Made by a program: the position numbers and the translations under genes. From Stenotrophomonas indicatrix (GTDB lineage: Bacteria; Pseudomonadota; Gammaproteobacteria; Xanthomonadales; Xanthomonadaceae), in NCBI GenBank assembly GCA_041545745.1, contig CP168152.1, positions 1 through 64,000 of the forward strand: a stretch of DNA of 64,000 nt. Direction: 5' to 3'. The notes beneath the pieces are model-generated. The model did not search any database and was not told the DNA's origin. It saw only the letters and a program-made list of their open reading frames with translations. Below, piece after piece: positions 51,220-60,973 of the stretch (its first letter is position 1; every line of letters starts with the position of its first letter).

Positions 51220-51228
51220 TGACACCGG
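51220..51228 (+). promoter_or_regulatory. Candidate uronate operator, kduI-kduD promoter
   Basis: ATGACACCG followed by GTTTCC, 77 bp before kduI. A likely -10 (TAGAAT, about 51241-51246) stands just downstream, so a bound repressor would cover the promoter. Confidence 0.65.
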
Positions 51229-51256
51229 TTTCCTGTCTAGCTAGAATCGACCGTGA

Positions 51257-52153
<897 letters not shown>

Positions 52154-52233
52154 GCACTGACAGGCCACCGCGCACGCTGTGCGGTGGTCGCTTGCCTGCA
52201 TCACGCACGCCTCTACCAAGGAACGCATACGCA

Positions 52234-52989
52234 ATGACCAATCCCTTCAGCCTGGAAGGAAAAGTCGCTCTGGTAACCGGTGGCAATACCGGCCTGGGCC
52301 AGGGTATCGCGGTGGCACTGGCTGCCGCCGGCGCCGATGTCGCGGTGGCCGGCATCGCCCCGCCCACTGAAACCATCGAGAAGATCTCCGCGCTGGGCCG
52401 CCGCTGCCTGGCCATCGAAGCCAACCTGATCAGCATCGAGCCGGTCGAGCGCGTGGTGCGCGAAACCATCGAGGGCCTCGGCAGGCTGGACATCCTGGTC
52501 AACAACGCCGGCCTGATCCGTCGTGCCGATGCGGTGGACTTCAGCGAGCAGGACTGGGACGACGTGATGAACGTCAACATCAAGTCCGCCTTCTTCATCT
52601 CGCAGGCCGCCGGCCGCCACTTCATCGAACAGGGCAGCGGCAAGATCATCAACATCGCCTCGATGCTGTCGTTCCAGGGCGGCGTCCGCGTGCCGTCGTA
52701 CACCGCCAGCAAGAGCGGTATCGCCGGCATCACCCGCTTGCTGGCCAACGAATGGGCCGGCAAGGGCGTGAACATCAACGCGATCGCGCCGGGCTACATG
52801 GCCACCGACAACACCGCCGCGCTGCGCGCCGATGCAGACCGCAACAAGGCGATTCTGGAGCGCATTCCGGCCGGCCGCTGGGGCAACCCGGAAGATCTGG
52901 CGGGAGCGGCGGTGTTCCTGGCTTCGTCGGCGTCGGACTACATCAACGGCGCAGTGCTGCCGGTCGATGGCGGTTGGCTGGCGCGGTAA
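52234..52989 (+). CDS. kduD: 2-dehydro-3-deoxy-D-gluconate 5-dehydrogenase
   Basis: KduD reduces 2,5-diketo-3-deoxygluconate to KDG, the substrate of KdgK. The 251-residue short-chain dehydrogenase has the nucleotide motif GGNTGLG (about 16-22), NNAGLIRRA, and the catalytic YTASK pair; it ends INGAVLPVDGGWLAR. It forms a pair with kduI on the same strand. A REP dimer follows 14 bp after the stop. Confidence 0.95.
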   Translation: MTNPFSLEGKVALVTGGNTGLGQGIAVALAAAGADVAVAGIAPPTETIEKISALGRRCLAIEANLISIEPVERVVRETIEGLGRLDILVNNAGLIRRADAVDFSEQDWDDVMNVNIKSAFFISQAAGRHFIEQGSGKIINIASMLSFQGGVRVPSYTASKSGIAGITRLLANEWAGKGVNINAIAPGYMATDNTAALRADADRNKAILERIPAGRWGNPEDLAGAAVFLASSASDYINGAVLPVDGGWLAR

Positions 52990-53002
52990 AGCGCGGTCTT
53001 GG

Positions 53003-53078
53003 GTAGTGCCGGCCGCTGGCCGGCATCCAGGCGATGTTTCCACTGTTCATGAAGTTGCCGGCCAGCGGCCGGCACTAC
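53003..53078. repeat. SMAG-type REP dimer between kduD and acetylesterase
   Basis: A GTAG-headed unit (53003-53027) and an inverted partner (about 53054-53078, ending CTAC), each built on GTGCCGGC-like stems. The second unit ends only 12 bp before the acetylesterase ATG (53091), so it replaces the usual ribosome-binding region. Confidence 0.85.
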
Positions 53079-53090
53079 CGGGGCCCGGCC

Positions 53091-54188
53091 ATGCGGAAGC
53101 TGTTGCTGCTGTTGCTGCTGTCGTGCACCGCCGCGCATGCGGCACCGGTACGGCTGTTCATCGCCGGTGATTCCACTGCGGCCGAATACGGGCCCGAGCG
53201 TGCGCCGCAGGCCGGCTGGGGCCAGGCGCTGCAGAGCTACCTGGATCCGGCACGCATCGAAGTGCGCAACCATGCAAAGGGCGGGCGCAGCACGCGCAGC
53301 TTCATCGACGAAGGGCGCCTGGATGCGATTGCCGCCGAACTAGGCCGTGGCGATGTGCTGCTGATCCAGTTCGGCCACAACGACGCGAAGTTTGAAGATC
53401 CCACGCGCTACACCGATCCGGAAAGCGACTATCCACAGCTGCTGATGCGTTACGTGCAGGTGGCGCGTGACAAGGGCGCCACACCGGTGCTGGTCACGCC
53501 GGTGGCGCGGCTGCTGTACGACTTCGGTTCGCTGCTGGATACGCACGCGCGTTACACGCTGGCCATGCAGCAGCTGGCCGCGCGCGAGCACGTTGCGCTG
53601 ATCGACCTCAACGACCGCAGCACACGATGGATCCGCGCGCTGGGCGAGCAGGGCGCACGCCCGTACTTCCTGTTCGTGCCCGAGCAGAACAAGGCCGATG
53701 GCACGCACTTCAGCGCGGCCGGTGCCACTGCGGTGGCGTGCCTGGTGCTGCGCGAGGCGGTGCAGGTGTTACCGACGCTGCAACCGGCGCTGGTACGCGA
53801 CATCGACTGCGATGTGATGGATGCAGGGCAGGGCGGCGATCCTGCGCGACGCTCGCAGGTGGTGCACGAAGACACGCTGGCGCGCGCGCAAGCGGGCCCG
53901 CACGGCGGCGCCGGGCCGACCACGGCGTATCCGTTCTTCGCCGATGCGCAGGGCCTGCCATTCGTGCTGCGCAAGCGTGTGCTGCACAAGGGCGCGGGCA
54001 TCGGCCTGCATCCGCAGCACAAGGACGAGATCTATTACATCGTGAGCGGGCAGGGCAGCTATGTGCTGGATGGAAAGCAGCATGATGTGCGGGCCGGTCA
54101 TGCGCTGCTGACGCGCAAGGGCAGCGCGCATGCGCTGCAACAGGTGGGCGAAGAGGATCTGGTGGTGCTGCTGGTCTACCCACGTTGA
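53091..54188 (+). CDS. Rhamnogalacturonan acetylesterase fused to cupin
   Basis: A 365-residue exported protein. After the signal peptide (cut near AHAAP, about 17) comes an SGNH/CE12-type hydrolase with block I AGDSTAAEY (about 25-33), GGRSTRSF, GHND (about 98-101) and DGTHF (about 203-207), matching rhamnogalacturonan acetylesterases. Residues about 270-365 form a separate cupin (LHPQHKDEIYYIVSGQGSY). I have not seen this fusion in the common CE12 enzymes. It is the last plus-strand gene of the uronate locus. No clear Shine-Dalgarno precedes the ATG because a REP dimer lies there. Confidence 0.88.
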   Translation: MRKLLLLLLLSCTAAHAAPVRLFIAGDSTAAEYGPERAPQAGWGQALQSYLDPARIEVRNHAKGGRSTRSFIDEGRLDAIAAELGRGDVLLIQFGHNDAKFEDPTRYTDPESDYPQLLMRYVQVARDKGATPVLVTPVARLLYDFGSLLDTHARYTLAMQQLAAREHVALIDLNDRSTRWIRALGEQGARPYFLFVPEQNKADGTHFSAAGATAVACLVLREAVQVLPTLQPALVRDIDCDVMDAGQGGDPARRSQVVHEDTLARAQAGPHGGAGPTTAYPFFADAQGLPFVLRKRVLHKGAGIGLHPQHKDEIYYIVSGQGSYVLDGKQHDVRAGHALLTRKGSAHALQQVGEEDLVVLLVYPR

Positions 54189-54233
54189 ATGCCGGGTACG
54201 CCAGCCGAGCGTGGCTCGGATCTAATCTACAGG

Positions 54234-54890
54234 TCAGGGCTGCAGCGGTTCCGCGCCGAAATGCAGCAGACCCAGCCGGGCAAGATCTTCCGGACGGGCG
54301 TAGTACTCGTCTTCGAACGCCTCCAGCGCCTGCTGCTCGTCTTCGCTCATCGCGCCGTACAGGTCGGTCAGTTCCCTGATCGCCGGGGCGTCTTCCAGAC
54401 GATCCAGCAGCCCGCGCATGCCCGCCAGGATCGCGTGCGTCTGTCTTGCGCCCATCGCCTGCAATGCGCGCAGCGCCAGCTGGCAGGTGGGGTCGCCCCA
54501 GTTGCACAGGAACTGCATGAAGCCGCCGTTGTTGATGTCTGCTTCCATGCGCCACAGCGCGACCAGCTGCTGGTCTTCGTCAGACAGCGCATCGAGCGAC
54601 CAGGCATGCGATTGCAGGCGGGCGAGGGCGGCTTCATAGCGGTCATCCCACACCTGGTTCGGAACATCGACCACGCCGCGCTCCTGCGCCGGCAGCAGCG
54701 CCGGCCAGTTCACGCCCAGTCCGTCGGCGGTGGTGACCCACTGCGCACGTTGTTCGGCCGTGGCTTCAAACAACGCAGGCGCCCAGCGCAATGGCTGTCG
54801 GGTGTGGCGGCCATCGGCCAGGGTCAACAGGACGAAGTCTTCGTTGAAGGCAACGTCGGTAACCCGCAGGTCGGTAAACACATCGGTCAT
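54234..54890 (-). CDS. DUF2442/DUF4375 domain protein
   Basis: A 218-residue soluble protein. The first 70 residues resemble DUF2442 (VAFNEDFVLLTLADGRHTRQPLRWAPAL); the rest resembles DUF4375 (EADINNGGFMQFLCNWGD, acidic C-terminus with ALEAFEDEYYARPEDLA). Neither domain has an assigned function that I know of. It converges with the acetylesterase gene. A hairpin terminator of phhA lies upstream of its start. Confidence 0.75.
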   Translation of the reverse strand: MTDVFTDLRVTDVAFNEDFVLLTLADGRHTRQPLRWAPALFEATAEQRAQWVTTADGLGVNWPALLPAQERGVVDVPNQVWDDRYEAALARLQSHAWSLDALSDEDQQLVALWRMEADINNGGFMQFLCNWGDPTCQLALRALQAMGARQTHAILAGMRGLLDRLEDAPAIRELTDLYGAMSEDEQQALEAFEDEYYARPEDLARLGLLHFGAEPLQP

Positions 54891-54928
54891 GGCCCGCAGG
54901 ATACCGGAGGCCTGAACCAGGCCCCTTA

Positions 54929-54959
54929 AACTTCAAAAGCTGCAGATGCTTTTGAAGTT
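54929..54959 (-). terminator. Hairpin downstream of phhA
   Basis: A perfect 12-bp stem (54929-54940 with 54948-54959) with a seven-base loop, 23 bp after the phhA stop on the minus strand. The following T run is weak. Confidence 0.65.
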
Positions 54960-54981
54960 CAGCCGGACCTCTGCTGCCTAC

Positions 54982-55875
54982 TCACACATCCCCACCATCA
55001 GCCCAGCCTTCGCCCGTACCGGCCTGGAACACGCGGTCCTCGCCCTGCACATCGCCCGCCGGCAGGTGCGCCTGGCCGGCCAGTGCGGCGTAGATCGGGG
55101 TGAAGTCCGGCGATGTCGCCTGCATCAGCTGTTCGAAGCTGTCGATGACGAAGTAGGTCTTCTGGAAAGTGTCGATGCGGTAGCGCGTGCGCATGATCCG
55201 CTGCAGGTCGAAACCGATGCGGTTCGGTGCCGCCGACTCCAGCGAGTACAGCGATTCGCCCTTCGACGAGACGATGCCGGCACCGTAGATGCGCATGCCT
55301 TCGGGCGTGTCGATCAGGCCGAACTCCACCGTGTACCAGTACAGGCGGGTCAGGTTCTGCAGCGCCTCGGGGCCGATCGCGTGCGCTTTGACGCCACCAC
55401 GGCCGTACGCCTCCATGTAGTTGGCGAACACCGGGTTCATCAGCAGCGGCACGTGGCCGAACAGGTCGTGGAACAGATCCGGTTCGGCGATGTAGTCGAT
55501 CTGGTCGGGGCGGCGGATCCACCAGGTGACCGGGAAACGGCGGTTGGCCAGGTGATCGAAGAAATCCAGCTCCGGCAGCAGGCCTTCCACGCCCACCAGT
55601 GTCCAGCCGGTGGCCGCACCGAGCACTTCGTTGAGCTGGTCGAAGCGCGGGATCATGTGCGCGCTCATGCCCATTTCGTCCTGTGCATCCAGGAATTCCT
55701 GGCAGGCGCGGCCGACCAGCAGCTCGCGCTGGCGCTGGTACAGCGTGCTCCAGGTAGCGTGATCGTCGGCGGTATAGGTGTCCCACGGCTGCTCGACGAG
55801 CGCGGTGGTGTACACCGGCACGTAGCCCTTGTCGGTCTGCTGGTGTTCGACGCGGCGGGGCTGGGCGAGGTCCAT
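54982..55875 (-). CDS. phhA: Phenylalanine-4-hydroxylase
   Basis: An iron- and tetrahydropterin-dependent enzyme that converts phenylalanine to tyrosine. The 297-residue product has iron ligands His136 and His141 in FHDLFGHVPLL and Glu184 in YTVEFGL, all at the expected positions for the bacterial monomeric enzymes. It faces an AsnC-type regulator across 125 bp with three inverted repeats. phhB was not seen in the window. Confidence 0.96.
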   Translation of the reverse strand: MDLAQPRRVEHQQTDKGYVPVYTTALVEQPWDTYTADDHATWSTLYQRQRELLVGRACQEFLDAQDEMGMSAHMIPRFDQLNEVLGAATGWTLVGVEGLLPELDFFDHLANRRFPVTWWIRRPDQIDYIAEPDLFHDLFGHVPLLMNPVFANYMEAYGRGGVKAHAIGPEALQNLTRLYWYTVEFGLIDTPEGMRIYGAGIVSSKGESLYSLESAAPNRIGFDLQRIMRTRYRIDTFQKTYFVIDSFEQLMQATSPDFTPIYAALAGQAHLPAGDVQGEDRVFQAGTGEGWADGGDV

Positions 55876-55919
55876 GGAAGACTCCTTGACGGGATACCGT
55901 TGATGCTAGGGCAGGGGGC

Positions 55920-56000
55920 GCGCAACAGGGTTGCAAAAGTTGCGCGGATCAGCCGCCTTGGCGCAATATCATTGCGTACTCACCATGTTGCGGGGCAACA
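55920..56000. promoter_or_regulatory. Three inverted repeats in the phhA-AsnC promoter region
   Basis: GCGCAAC (55920-55926) with GTTGCGC (55939-55945); CGCAAT-ATC-ATTGCG (55962-55976); TGTTGC-GGG-GCAACA (55986-56000, ending at the regulator's ATG). All three contain a GCAA/TTGC core, a form expected for Lrp/AsnC sites, and the last one would cover the regulator's own ribosome-binding region. Confidence 0.6.
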
Positions 56001-56483
56001 ATGGCCGGAGAAGTCCAGTTCGATCGCACGGATATACGTCTGCTGGCCGAAATCCAGCGTGATGGTCGCGCCACCAACGCCGAGCTGGCGACACGGGTGA
56101 ACCTGTCGCCGTCGGCCTGCCTGCGTCGCTTGCAGCGGCTGGAAAGCGAAGGGGTGATCGTCGGCTATGGCGCGCGCCTGGAGCCGCGCCGGCTCGGCTT
56201 GGGGCTGCAGGCCTTCGTGCGCGTGCAGCTGGAAAAGCATGACCAGGCCGCGATCGGGCACTTCGTCGACAGCGTGCAGGCCTGGGATGAAGTGGTGGCC
56301 TGCCACGCCCTGACCGGCGACATGGACTACCTGCTGCATGTCTATGTGCGCGATCTGGAGCACTTCTCGCGTTTCCTGCTGGACAGGCTGCTCAACGCCG
56401 GTGGCGTGGCCGACGCCAATTCCAGCTTCGTGCTGCGCACGGTGAAGGGTTTCCAGGCATTGCCGTTGTCGCAGCTTGAATGA
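56001..56483 (+). CDS. Lrp/AsnC-family regulator
   Basis: A 160-residue feast/famine regulator with a helix-turn-helix (NAELATRVNLSPSACLRRLQRLE, about 26-47) and an AsnC ligand domain (RVQLEKHDQ, CHALTGDMDYLLHVYV, about 75-118). Divergent from phhA, so probably the phenylalanine- or tyrosine-responsive controller of phhA and of itself. The ATG follows a short palindrome with GGGG in its loop, the only Shine-Dalgarno-like sequence. Confidence 0.92.
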   Translation: MAGEVQFDRTDIRLLAEIQRDGRATNAELATRVNLSPSACLRRLQRLESEGVIVGYGARLEPRRLGLGLQAFVRVQLEKHDQAAIGHFVDSVQAWDEVVACHALTGDMDYLLHVYVRDLEHFSRFLLDRLLNAGGVADANSSFVLRTVKGFQALPLSQLE

Positions 56484-56587
56484 GCGGGGCGCCGTGATGT
56501 TTGACGGCGCGCGTGCACTGGCCGAGCATCGTGCCCCGCGGCGGCCGTCAACATGCAGGCAGCGCAGTGATTCCTTCTGGCTCCGGC

Positions 56588-58591
56588 ATGTCTGATACCC
56601 CATCCTCGACGTCTTCCCTGGTGTTCCTTCCGCTGCGCGAGCAGAGCCTGCTGCGGCACCTGACCGACGGCACGGCGCCGGACACCCCGCTGGAGCAGGC
56701 CGGCCTGCTGGTGGCCATGCTGTGTCGCCGGCAGAAGCAACCGGCCGCCCAGCTGCAGCGCGTGCTGCACGATGCCTGTGCGTTGTTCGCTGCGGATGAT
56801 GGCCATGCTGCGCAGGCGCAGCTGGCGGCCGCTGCTGGACAGGACGCGCGTGCGCTGGAGGCCTGGCTGGGCGTGCTGGCCGCGCAGGACGTGCTGCTGG
56901 CACCGGACGAAGTGATGGAGGCGGTGCTGGCCGTGTCGCCGCACGCATATCCCGGCGCAGACTTCCAGGCGGCCTGCAGGATCACCCTGGAAGAGCACAC
57001 CATCCATTTCCCGGCGACATCGCTCGCCGAAGGCGATGACGAAGACGCCGGCGATGACGAACAGACGACGCACGCGACGCAGCACAACGGCCTGTTCACC
57101 TCCGAACAGGCACGCGTGCTGCGCGCGATCGCGGCCAATCCCGATGAGCTGATCGACCTGCAGGCCTATGCCGGCACCGGCAAGGGCCATCTGGTGCTGG
57201 CACTGTTGCAGGCACGCCCGGGCCGCTACACCTACGTGGCGCCCACGCGTGGCCAGGTCGAGGCATTCCGCGCGCGGCTGCCGGCTGACGCCGGCACGCG
57301 CCTGCTGACCCAGATCGAGTTCGCCAACGCGATCGCCCGCCACGCTGCCGCCAACGGCCTGACCGGCGGCTTCGTACCGACCTACCGGCAGAGCACGCTG
57401 ACCCTGCGCGAAGCGGCTGCCCGCCTCGGCTTGCCAGCCATCGGCACGCGCCGGCCGGACCAGGTGCTGATGATCGCCCTGGAAGCCATCAACCGCTGGT
57501 GCGCATCGTCAGCGCCGAACCTGCAGGCTTGGCATTTCCAGCGCTCGCTGGCCGCAGCGCAGCTGGAAGCCACGCCGTTCATCGCGGCGGCGGAGTTCGT
57601 CTGGCGCTGCATGTTCGATGCGGTCGTTCAGAAGGGCGGCTGCCTGCGGCTGGATGCCGGGCATATCGGCAAATGGCTGGCGCTGCGTGGCGTGCCGCTG
57701 CCGGTGTCGCTGGGCATGGTGCTGGTCGATGAGGCGCACGATCTCAGCCCGGCATGGAAACAGCTGCTGGCTACCCACGCGCCCGGCGTGGTCAGCCTGG
57801 GCGATCCGCATCAACGGCTGAGCGGACGCGTACAGCGCTGGTCATCGGCGAAAACGCTGGAGATGCACCAGTCGGTGCGCCAGGGGCGCCAGGTCGATGC
57901 GCTGGTCAACCAGTCGCTGGCGCTGGACGATCTCGGCGAGCCGGCACCGTTCATGGGGGCCAGCGACCGCGCCACCGGCCTGCGCCGCTATGACGACTGG
58001 TCGGTGGTACCCAGCACCGGCGCACGCGTGTACGGCAGCCTGTGGCGGATGCTGCTGGAAGCCAACGAGTTGGTCGCCCGCAGCGCACGCGTGCATCTGC
58101 ATCCGGCGTCGCGGCAGGCGCTGTTGAAAGAGGTGGATGGCCCGATCGACGCATGGCGCAGCGCCGCCGCGGGCGGCCCCGGACAACGCTGGGAAAGCTT
58201 CGTGCAGGTCTGCGCCAAGCGTGGACAGGCGGACATTCCCGCGCTGTTTGCCGGTGGCTTCGATGCTGCAGCGTTGCAGCGCCTGCTCGGGCAACTGGTC
58301 GATGCGGACGGGGCCAGCATCGTGCTGTGCCTTGCCCAGCATGCCAAGAACCTGCAGTTCGCCACCGTGTCCATGGCGCCGTGCTGCTTCGACAGCGGTC
58401 ATGATGCGCGGGCGCTGCACAGCCCGGTGCGCGCCGCCTATGTGGCGATCACCCGTGCCCAGCAGCAGCTGTGGCTGCCGGGGGACGCGATGGAGCAGCT
58501 GCAGCTGAGCGCACAGCGGCATGACCGGGCGGTGGATGAGCGGCGCCGGCAGCGACGCCTGGCCAGTGGTTACCCATCACCGCGGCGCTGA
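56588..58591 (+). CDS. Superfamily 1 helicase-like ATPase
   Basis: A 667-residue protein with UvrD/Rep-like motifs: I, AYAGTGKGH (about 193-201), where the usual Thr/Ser after Lys is Gly; II, LVDEAHDLSPAW (about 379); III-like VVSLGDPHQRLSG; and VI, VRAAYVAITRAQQQLWLPG (about 612). The first 170 residues are unrelated to helicases and acidic near 155-170. Probably a DNA-repair or RecD-like helicase, perhaps with altered nucleotide chemistry. ATG 56588 (MSDTPSSTSS) is the first sensible start. Confidence 0.8.
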   Translation: MSDTPSSTSSLVFLPLREQSLLRHLTDGTAPDTPLEQAGLLVAMLCRRQKQPAAQLQRVLHDACALFAADDGHAAQAQLAAAAGQDARALEAWLGVLAAQDVLLAPDEVMEAVLAVSPHAYPGADFQAACRITLEEHTIHFPATSLAEGDDEDAGDDEQTTHATQHNGLFTSEQARVLRAIAANPDELIDLQAYAGTGKGHLVLALLQARPGRYTYVAPTRGQVEAFRARLPADAGTRLLTQIEFANAIARHAAANGLTGGFVPTYRQSTLTLREAAARLGLPAIGTRRPDQVLMIALEAINRWCASSAPNLQAWHFQRSLAAAQLEATPFIAAAEFVWRCMFDAVVQKGGCLRLDAGHIGKWLALRGVPLPVSLGMVLVDEAHDLSPAWKQLLATHAPGVVSLGDPHQRLSGRVQRWSSAKTLEMHQSVRQGRQVDALVNQSLALDDLGEPAPFMGASDRATGLRRYDDWSVVPSTGARVYGSLWRMLLEANELVARSARVHLHPASRQALLKEVDGPIDAWRSAAAGGPGQRWESFVQVCAKRGQADIPALFAGGFDAAALQRLLGQLVDADGASIVLCLAQHAKNLQFATVSMAPCCFDSGHDARALHSPVRAAYVAITRAQQQLWLPGDAMEQLQLSAQRHDRAVDERRRQRRLASGYPSPRR

Positions 58592-58618
58592 ACGCGGCGG
58601 CCGTTCAAGCGCCGCGCG

Positions 58619-59611
58619 TCAGCACTTTTCCTTGCGGCCCATCAGCTTGCCCAGGCGCGAAGGCTCGTCGCACTTGGGCGCCGCCACCGGTGCCGGTGCC
58701 AACGCCGCGGCACGGGCCTTCTGCAGCTGCTGGATCTTGGCGCGGATCTGCGGCATCGCCGCCATCGCGGCCTTCTCGCCTTCCAGGATAGCCGTGCCAC
58801 GCTGGCTGAAATCGGCCGCACCGATGTCCAGCACCTTCGGCCGGATCACGATGTCCGCGCGTGCCAGTTCCTGCTCGCCCAGGCGCTGGCCCATGATCGA
58901 GATCGACTGGTTGACGATGCCGAGCATGCCGGTCGGCGCCTTGCCGCTGGCCTTGCTGGAGATGTCCACGGCGATCACGAACTCGGCACCGAGCTGTCGT
59001 GCGGCATCCACCGGTACCGGGCTGACCACGCCGCCGTCGATGTAGTTGCGGCCACCGATCTTCACCGGCTCGAACACGCCGGGGATGCTGCTGGAAGCGC
59101 GTACCGCCTGGCCGACGTTGCCGCGCACGAAAATCGAACGCTCGCCGGTTTCCAGCTGGGTGGCGACGGCAGCGAATGGCTTCTTCAGGCGCTCGGCCGG
59201 GCGGTTGGCCACCTGTTCGTTGACGTAGTCCTGCAGCTTCTGGCCCTGCACCAGGCCACCGGAAAACAGGCGTACGTCGCGGATGCTGGCTTCATCCAGC
59301 GCCACCGCCTTGCTCTGCATCTGGAAGGCGTCCATGCCGCTGGCATACAGCGCGCCGACCACGCTGCCGGCACTGGTGCCGGACACCACCACCGGTTCGA
59401 AGCCGTTGGCCTCGAGCATCTTGATCACGCCGATATGCGCAAAGCCCTTGGCCGCGCCGCCGCCGAGCGCGATGCCGATCTTCACCGGCTTGGCCTGCGG
59501 CACCAGGGTGGGCTGTGCGGGCGGGGTGGGGCGGACCTCTTCACCACCGCAGCCGGCCAGCAGGCCGAACAGGGCGACGGACAGCAGCACACGGGGGCGG
59601 AACAGGCTCAT
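58619..59611 (-). CDS. Patatin-like phospholipase lipoprotein
   Basis: A 330-residue lipoprotein (lipobox LLAGC, Cys21) with patatin features: oxyanion GGGAAKG (about 50-56), nucleophile Ser80 in GTSAG, and the catalytic Asp in YIDGGVVSP. It likely hydrolyses membrane phospholipids or acyl esters in the envelope, similar to the RssA/NTE group. Its C-terminus is Ala/Pro-rich and then basic. It converges with the helicase-like gene. Confidence 0.88.
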   Translation of the reverse strand: MSLFRPRVLLSVALFGLLAGCGGEEVRPTPPAQPTLVPQAKPVKIGIALGGGAAKGFAHIGVIKMLEANGFEPVVVSGTSAGSVVGALYASGMDAFQMQSKAVALDEASIRDVRLFSGGLVQGQKLQDYVNEQVANRPAERLKKPFAAVATQLETGERSIFVRGNVGQAVRASSSIPGVFEPVKIGGRNYIDGGVVSPVPVDAARQLGAEFVIAVDISSKASGKAPTGMLGIVNQSISIMGQRLGEQELARADIVIRPKVLDIGAADFSQRGTAILEGEKAAMAAMPQIRAKIQQLQKARAAALAPAPVAAPKCDEPSRLGKLMGRKEKC

Positions 59612-59721
59612 CGGCAGTGCGCTCGCGGCGCCGGGTTCAGGAAAGGGCGCCAGCATACCGAAGGCGTGGCAGGCCGGGCAGGGTGGGGCGGCTCCCCATT
59701 CATGAAATCACCTGCCGCCTG

Positions 59722-59786
59722 GTAGTGCCGGCCGCTGGCCGGCAACCTGGGCATCCCAGCAGCTGCCGGCCAGCGGCCGGCGCTAC
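59722..59786. repeat. SMAG-type REP dimer
   Basis: A GTAG-headed unit (59722-59746) and its inverted partner (about 59762-59786, ending CTAC), between the patatin gene start and the AIM24-like gene stop, both minus strand. Confidence 0.88.
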
Positions 59787-59809
59787 CAGCCATCCAGCCG
59801 CCGGCCCAC

Positions 59810-60814
59810 TCAGCCCAGCAGCGAACTCTCGCCGCGGCTCTTGCCGCCGCCCTGCGGCGCGGCCATCCACATGCGGCCGGCCAGACGCGAGAACGGCAGC
59901 GACTGCAGCCAGACCTTGCCCGGCCCGGTCAGGGTGGCCAGGAACACGCCCTCGCCACCGAACAGCACGCTTCGGATGCCTTTGACCCGGCGCACGTCCA
60001 TGTCCACGCTCGGGTGGTAGGCGACGATGCAGCCGGTATCGACGTCCAGGCGCTCGCCGGCAGCCAGCTCACGCTCGACCACGCAGCCGCCGGCATGGAT
60101 GAACACCCAGCCGTCGCCCTCCAGCTTCTGCATGATGAAGCCCTCGCCACCGAACAGGCCGGTCATGATCTTGCGCTGGAACTGCACGCCGATCTGCACG
60201 CCGCGCGCGCCGGCCAGGAAGCTGTCCTTCTGGCAGATCAGGCGCCCGCCGTGCTGGTCCAGCTTCATCGCCAGCACAGTACCGGGATAGGGCGCGGCGA
60301 AAGCGACCTTGCCGCGGCCCTGGCCGGTCTGCGTGTAGACGGTGGCAAACAGGCTCTCACCGGTCAGCACGCGCTTGCCGGCGGCCATCACCTTGTCCAT
60401 GAAACCGCTGCCCTGGCCACCGCGTGCGCCGCCGCCGAAGACGGTATCCATCTGCACCGAAGCGTCCTTGAACATCAGCGCGCCGGCCTCGGCCACCGCA
60501 CCTTCGCCGGGATCCAGCTCGATTTCCACGAACTGCATTTCATGGCCGACGATGCGGAAGTCGATGCGGTCGGCGCGGCCACCGGTTGACGCTGTTGCGA
60601 CTGCCGGGGTGGCTGCGGGCATCGGCGGCGGAACTGCCGTGCCGGTGCCGGCCTGCTGCAGGGCGACGATTTCGGACACTGGTGTCCACCCTGTCATGCC
60701 CTGGCACCAGGCCAGCGCGCGTGGATTGGCCTGGGCGAAGCGGCGCGCAGCCTCCTCGTCGAACGGACCGACACGGTCGGCCTGGCCGGGAGCATGGAAG
60801 TACCACTGGGTCAT
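59810..60814 (-). CDS. AIM24/TIGR00266 family protein with GYF-like domain
   Basis: A 334-residue protein. The N-terminal 60 residues resemble a GYF_2 domain (QWYFHAPGQADRVGPFDEEA, GMTGWTPVSEI). After a Pro/Ala linker, residues about 95-320 match the AIM24/TIGR00266 fold, with ALMFKDASVQM, GGEGFIMQKLEGDG and LFGGEGVFLATLTGPG. The biochemical role of this family is unknown. The C-terminus is Gly/Ser-rich. ATG 60814 (MTQWYFHAPG) is chosen over a longer frame. Confidence 0.82.
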   Translation of the reverse strand: MTQWYFHAPGQADRVGPFDEEAARRFAQANPRALAWCQGMTGWTPVSEIVALQQAGTGTAVPPPMPAATPAVATASTGGRADRIDFRIVGHEMQFVEIELDPGEGAVAEAGALMFKDASVQMDTVFGGGARGGQGSGFMDKVMAAGKRVLTGESLFATVYTQTGQGRGKVAFAAPYPGTVLAMKLDQHGGRLICQKDSFLAGARGVQIGVQFQRKIMTGLFGGEGFIMQKLEGDGWVFIHAGGCVVERELAAGERLDVDTGCIVAYHPSVDMDVRRVKGIRSVLFGGEGVFLATLTGPGKVWLQSLPFSRLAGRMWMAAPQGGGKSRGESSLLG

Positions 60815-60973
60815 CGCAGCAGGTCCGTTGCGGGGGAAAACCTCGAGTCTAGCGGCAGCTTCCGGCGGTGCGCGAGGCGGCCATGAACGATCGGCATTTG
60901 CGAGGGAGGTGCTGTATTGCAACAATTATCTGGTAGCGCCGTTTTACCACCCCTCCAAACACAGCCTACCGCC

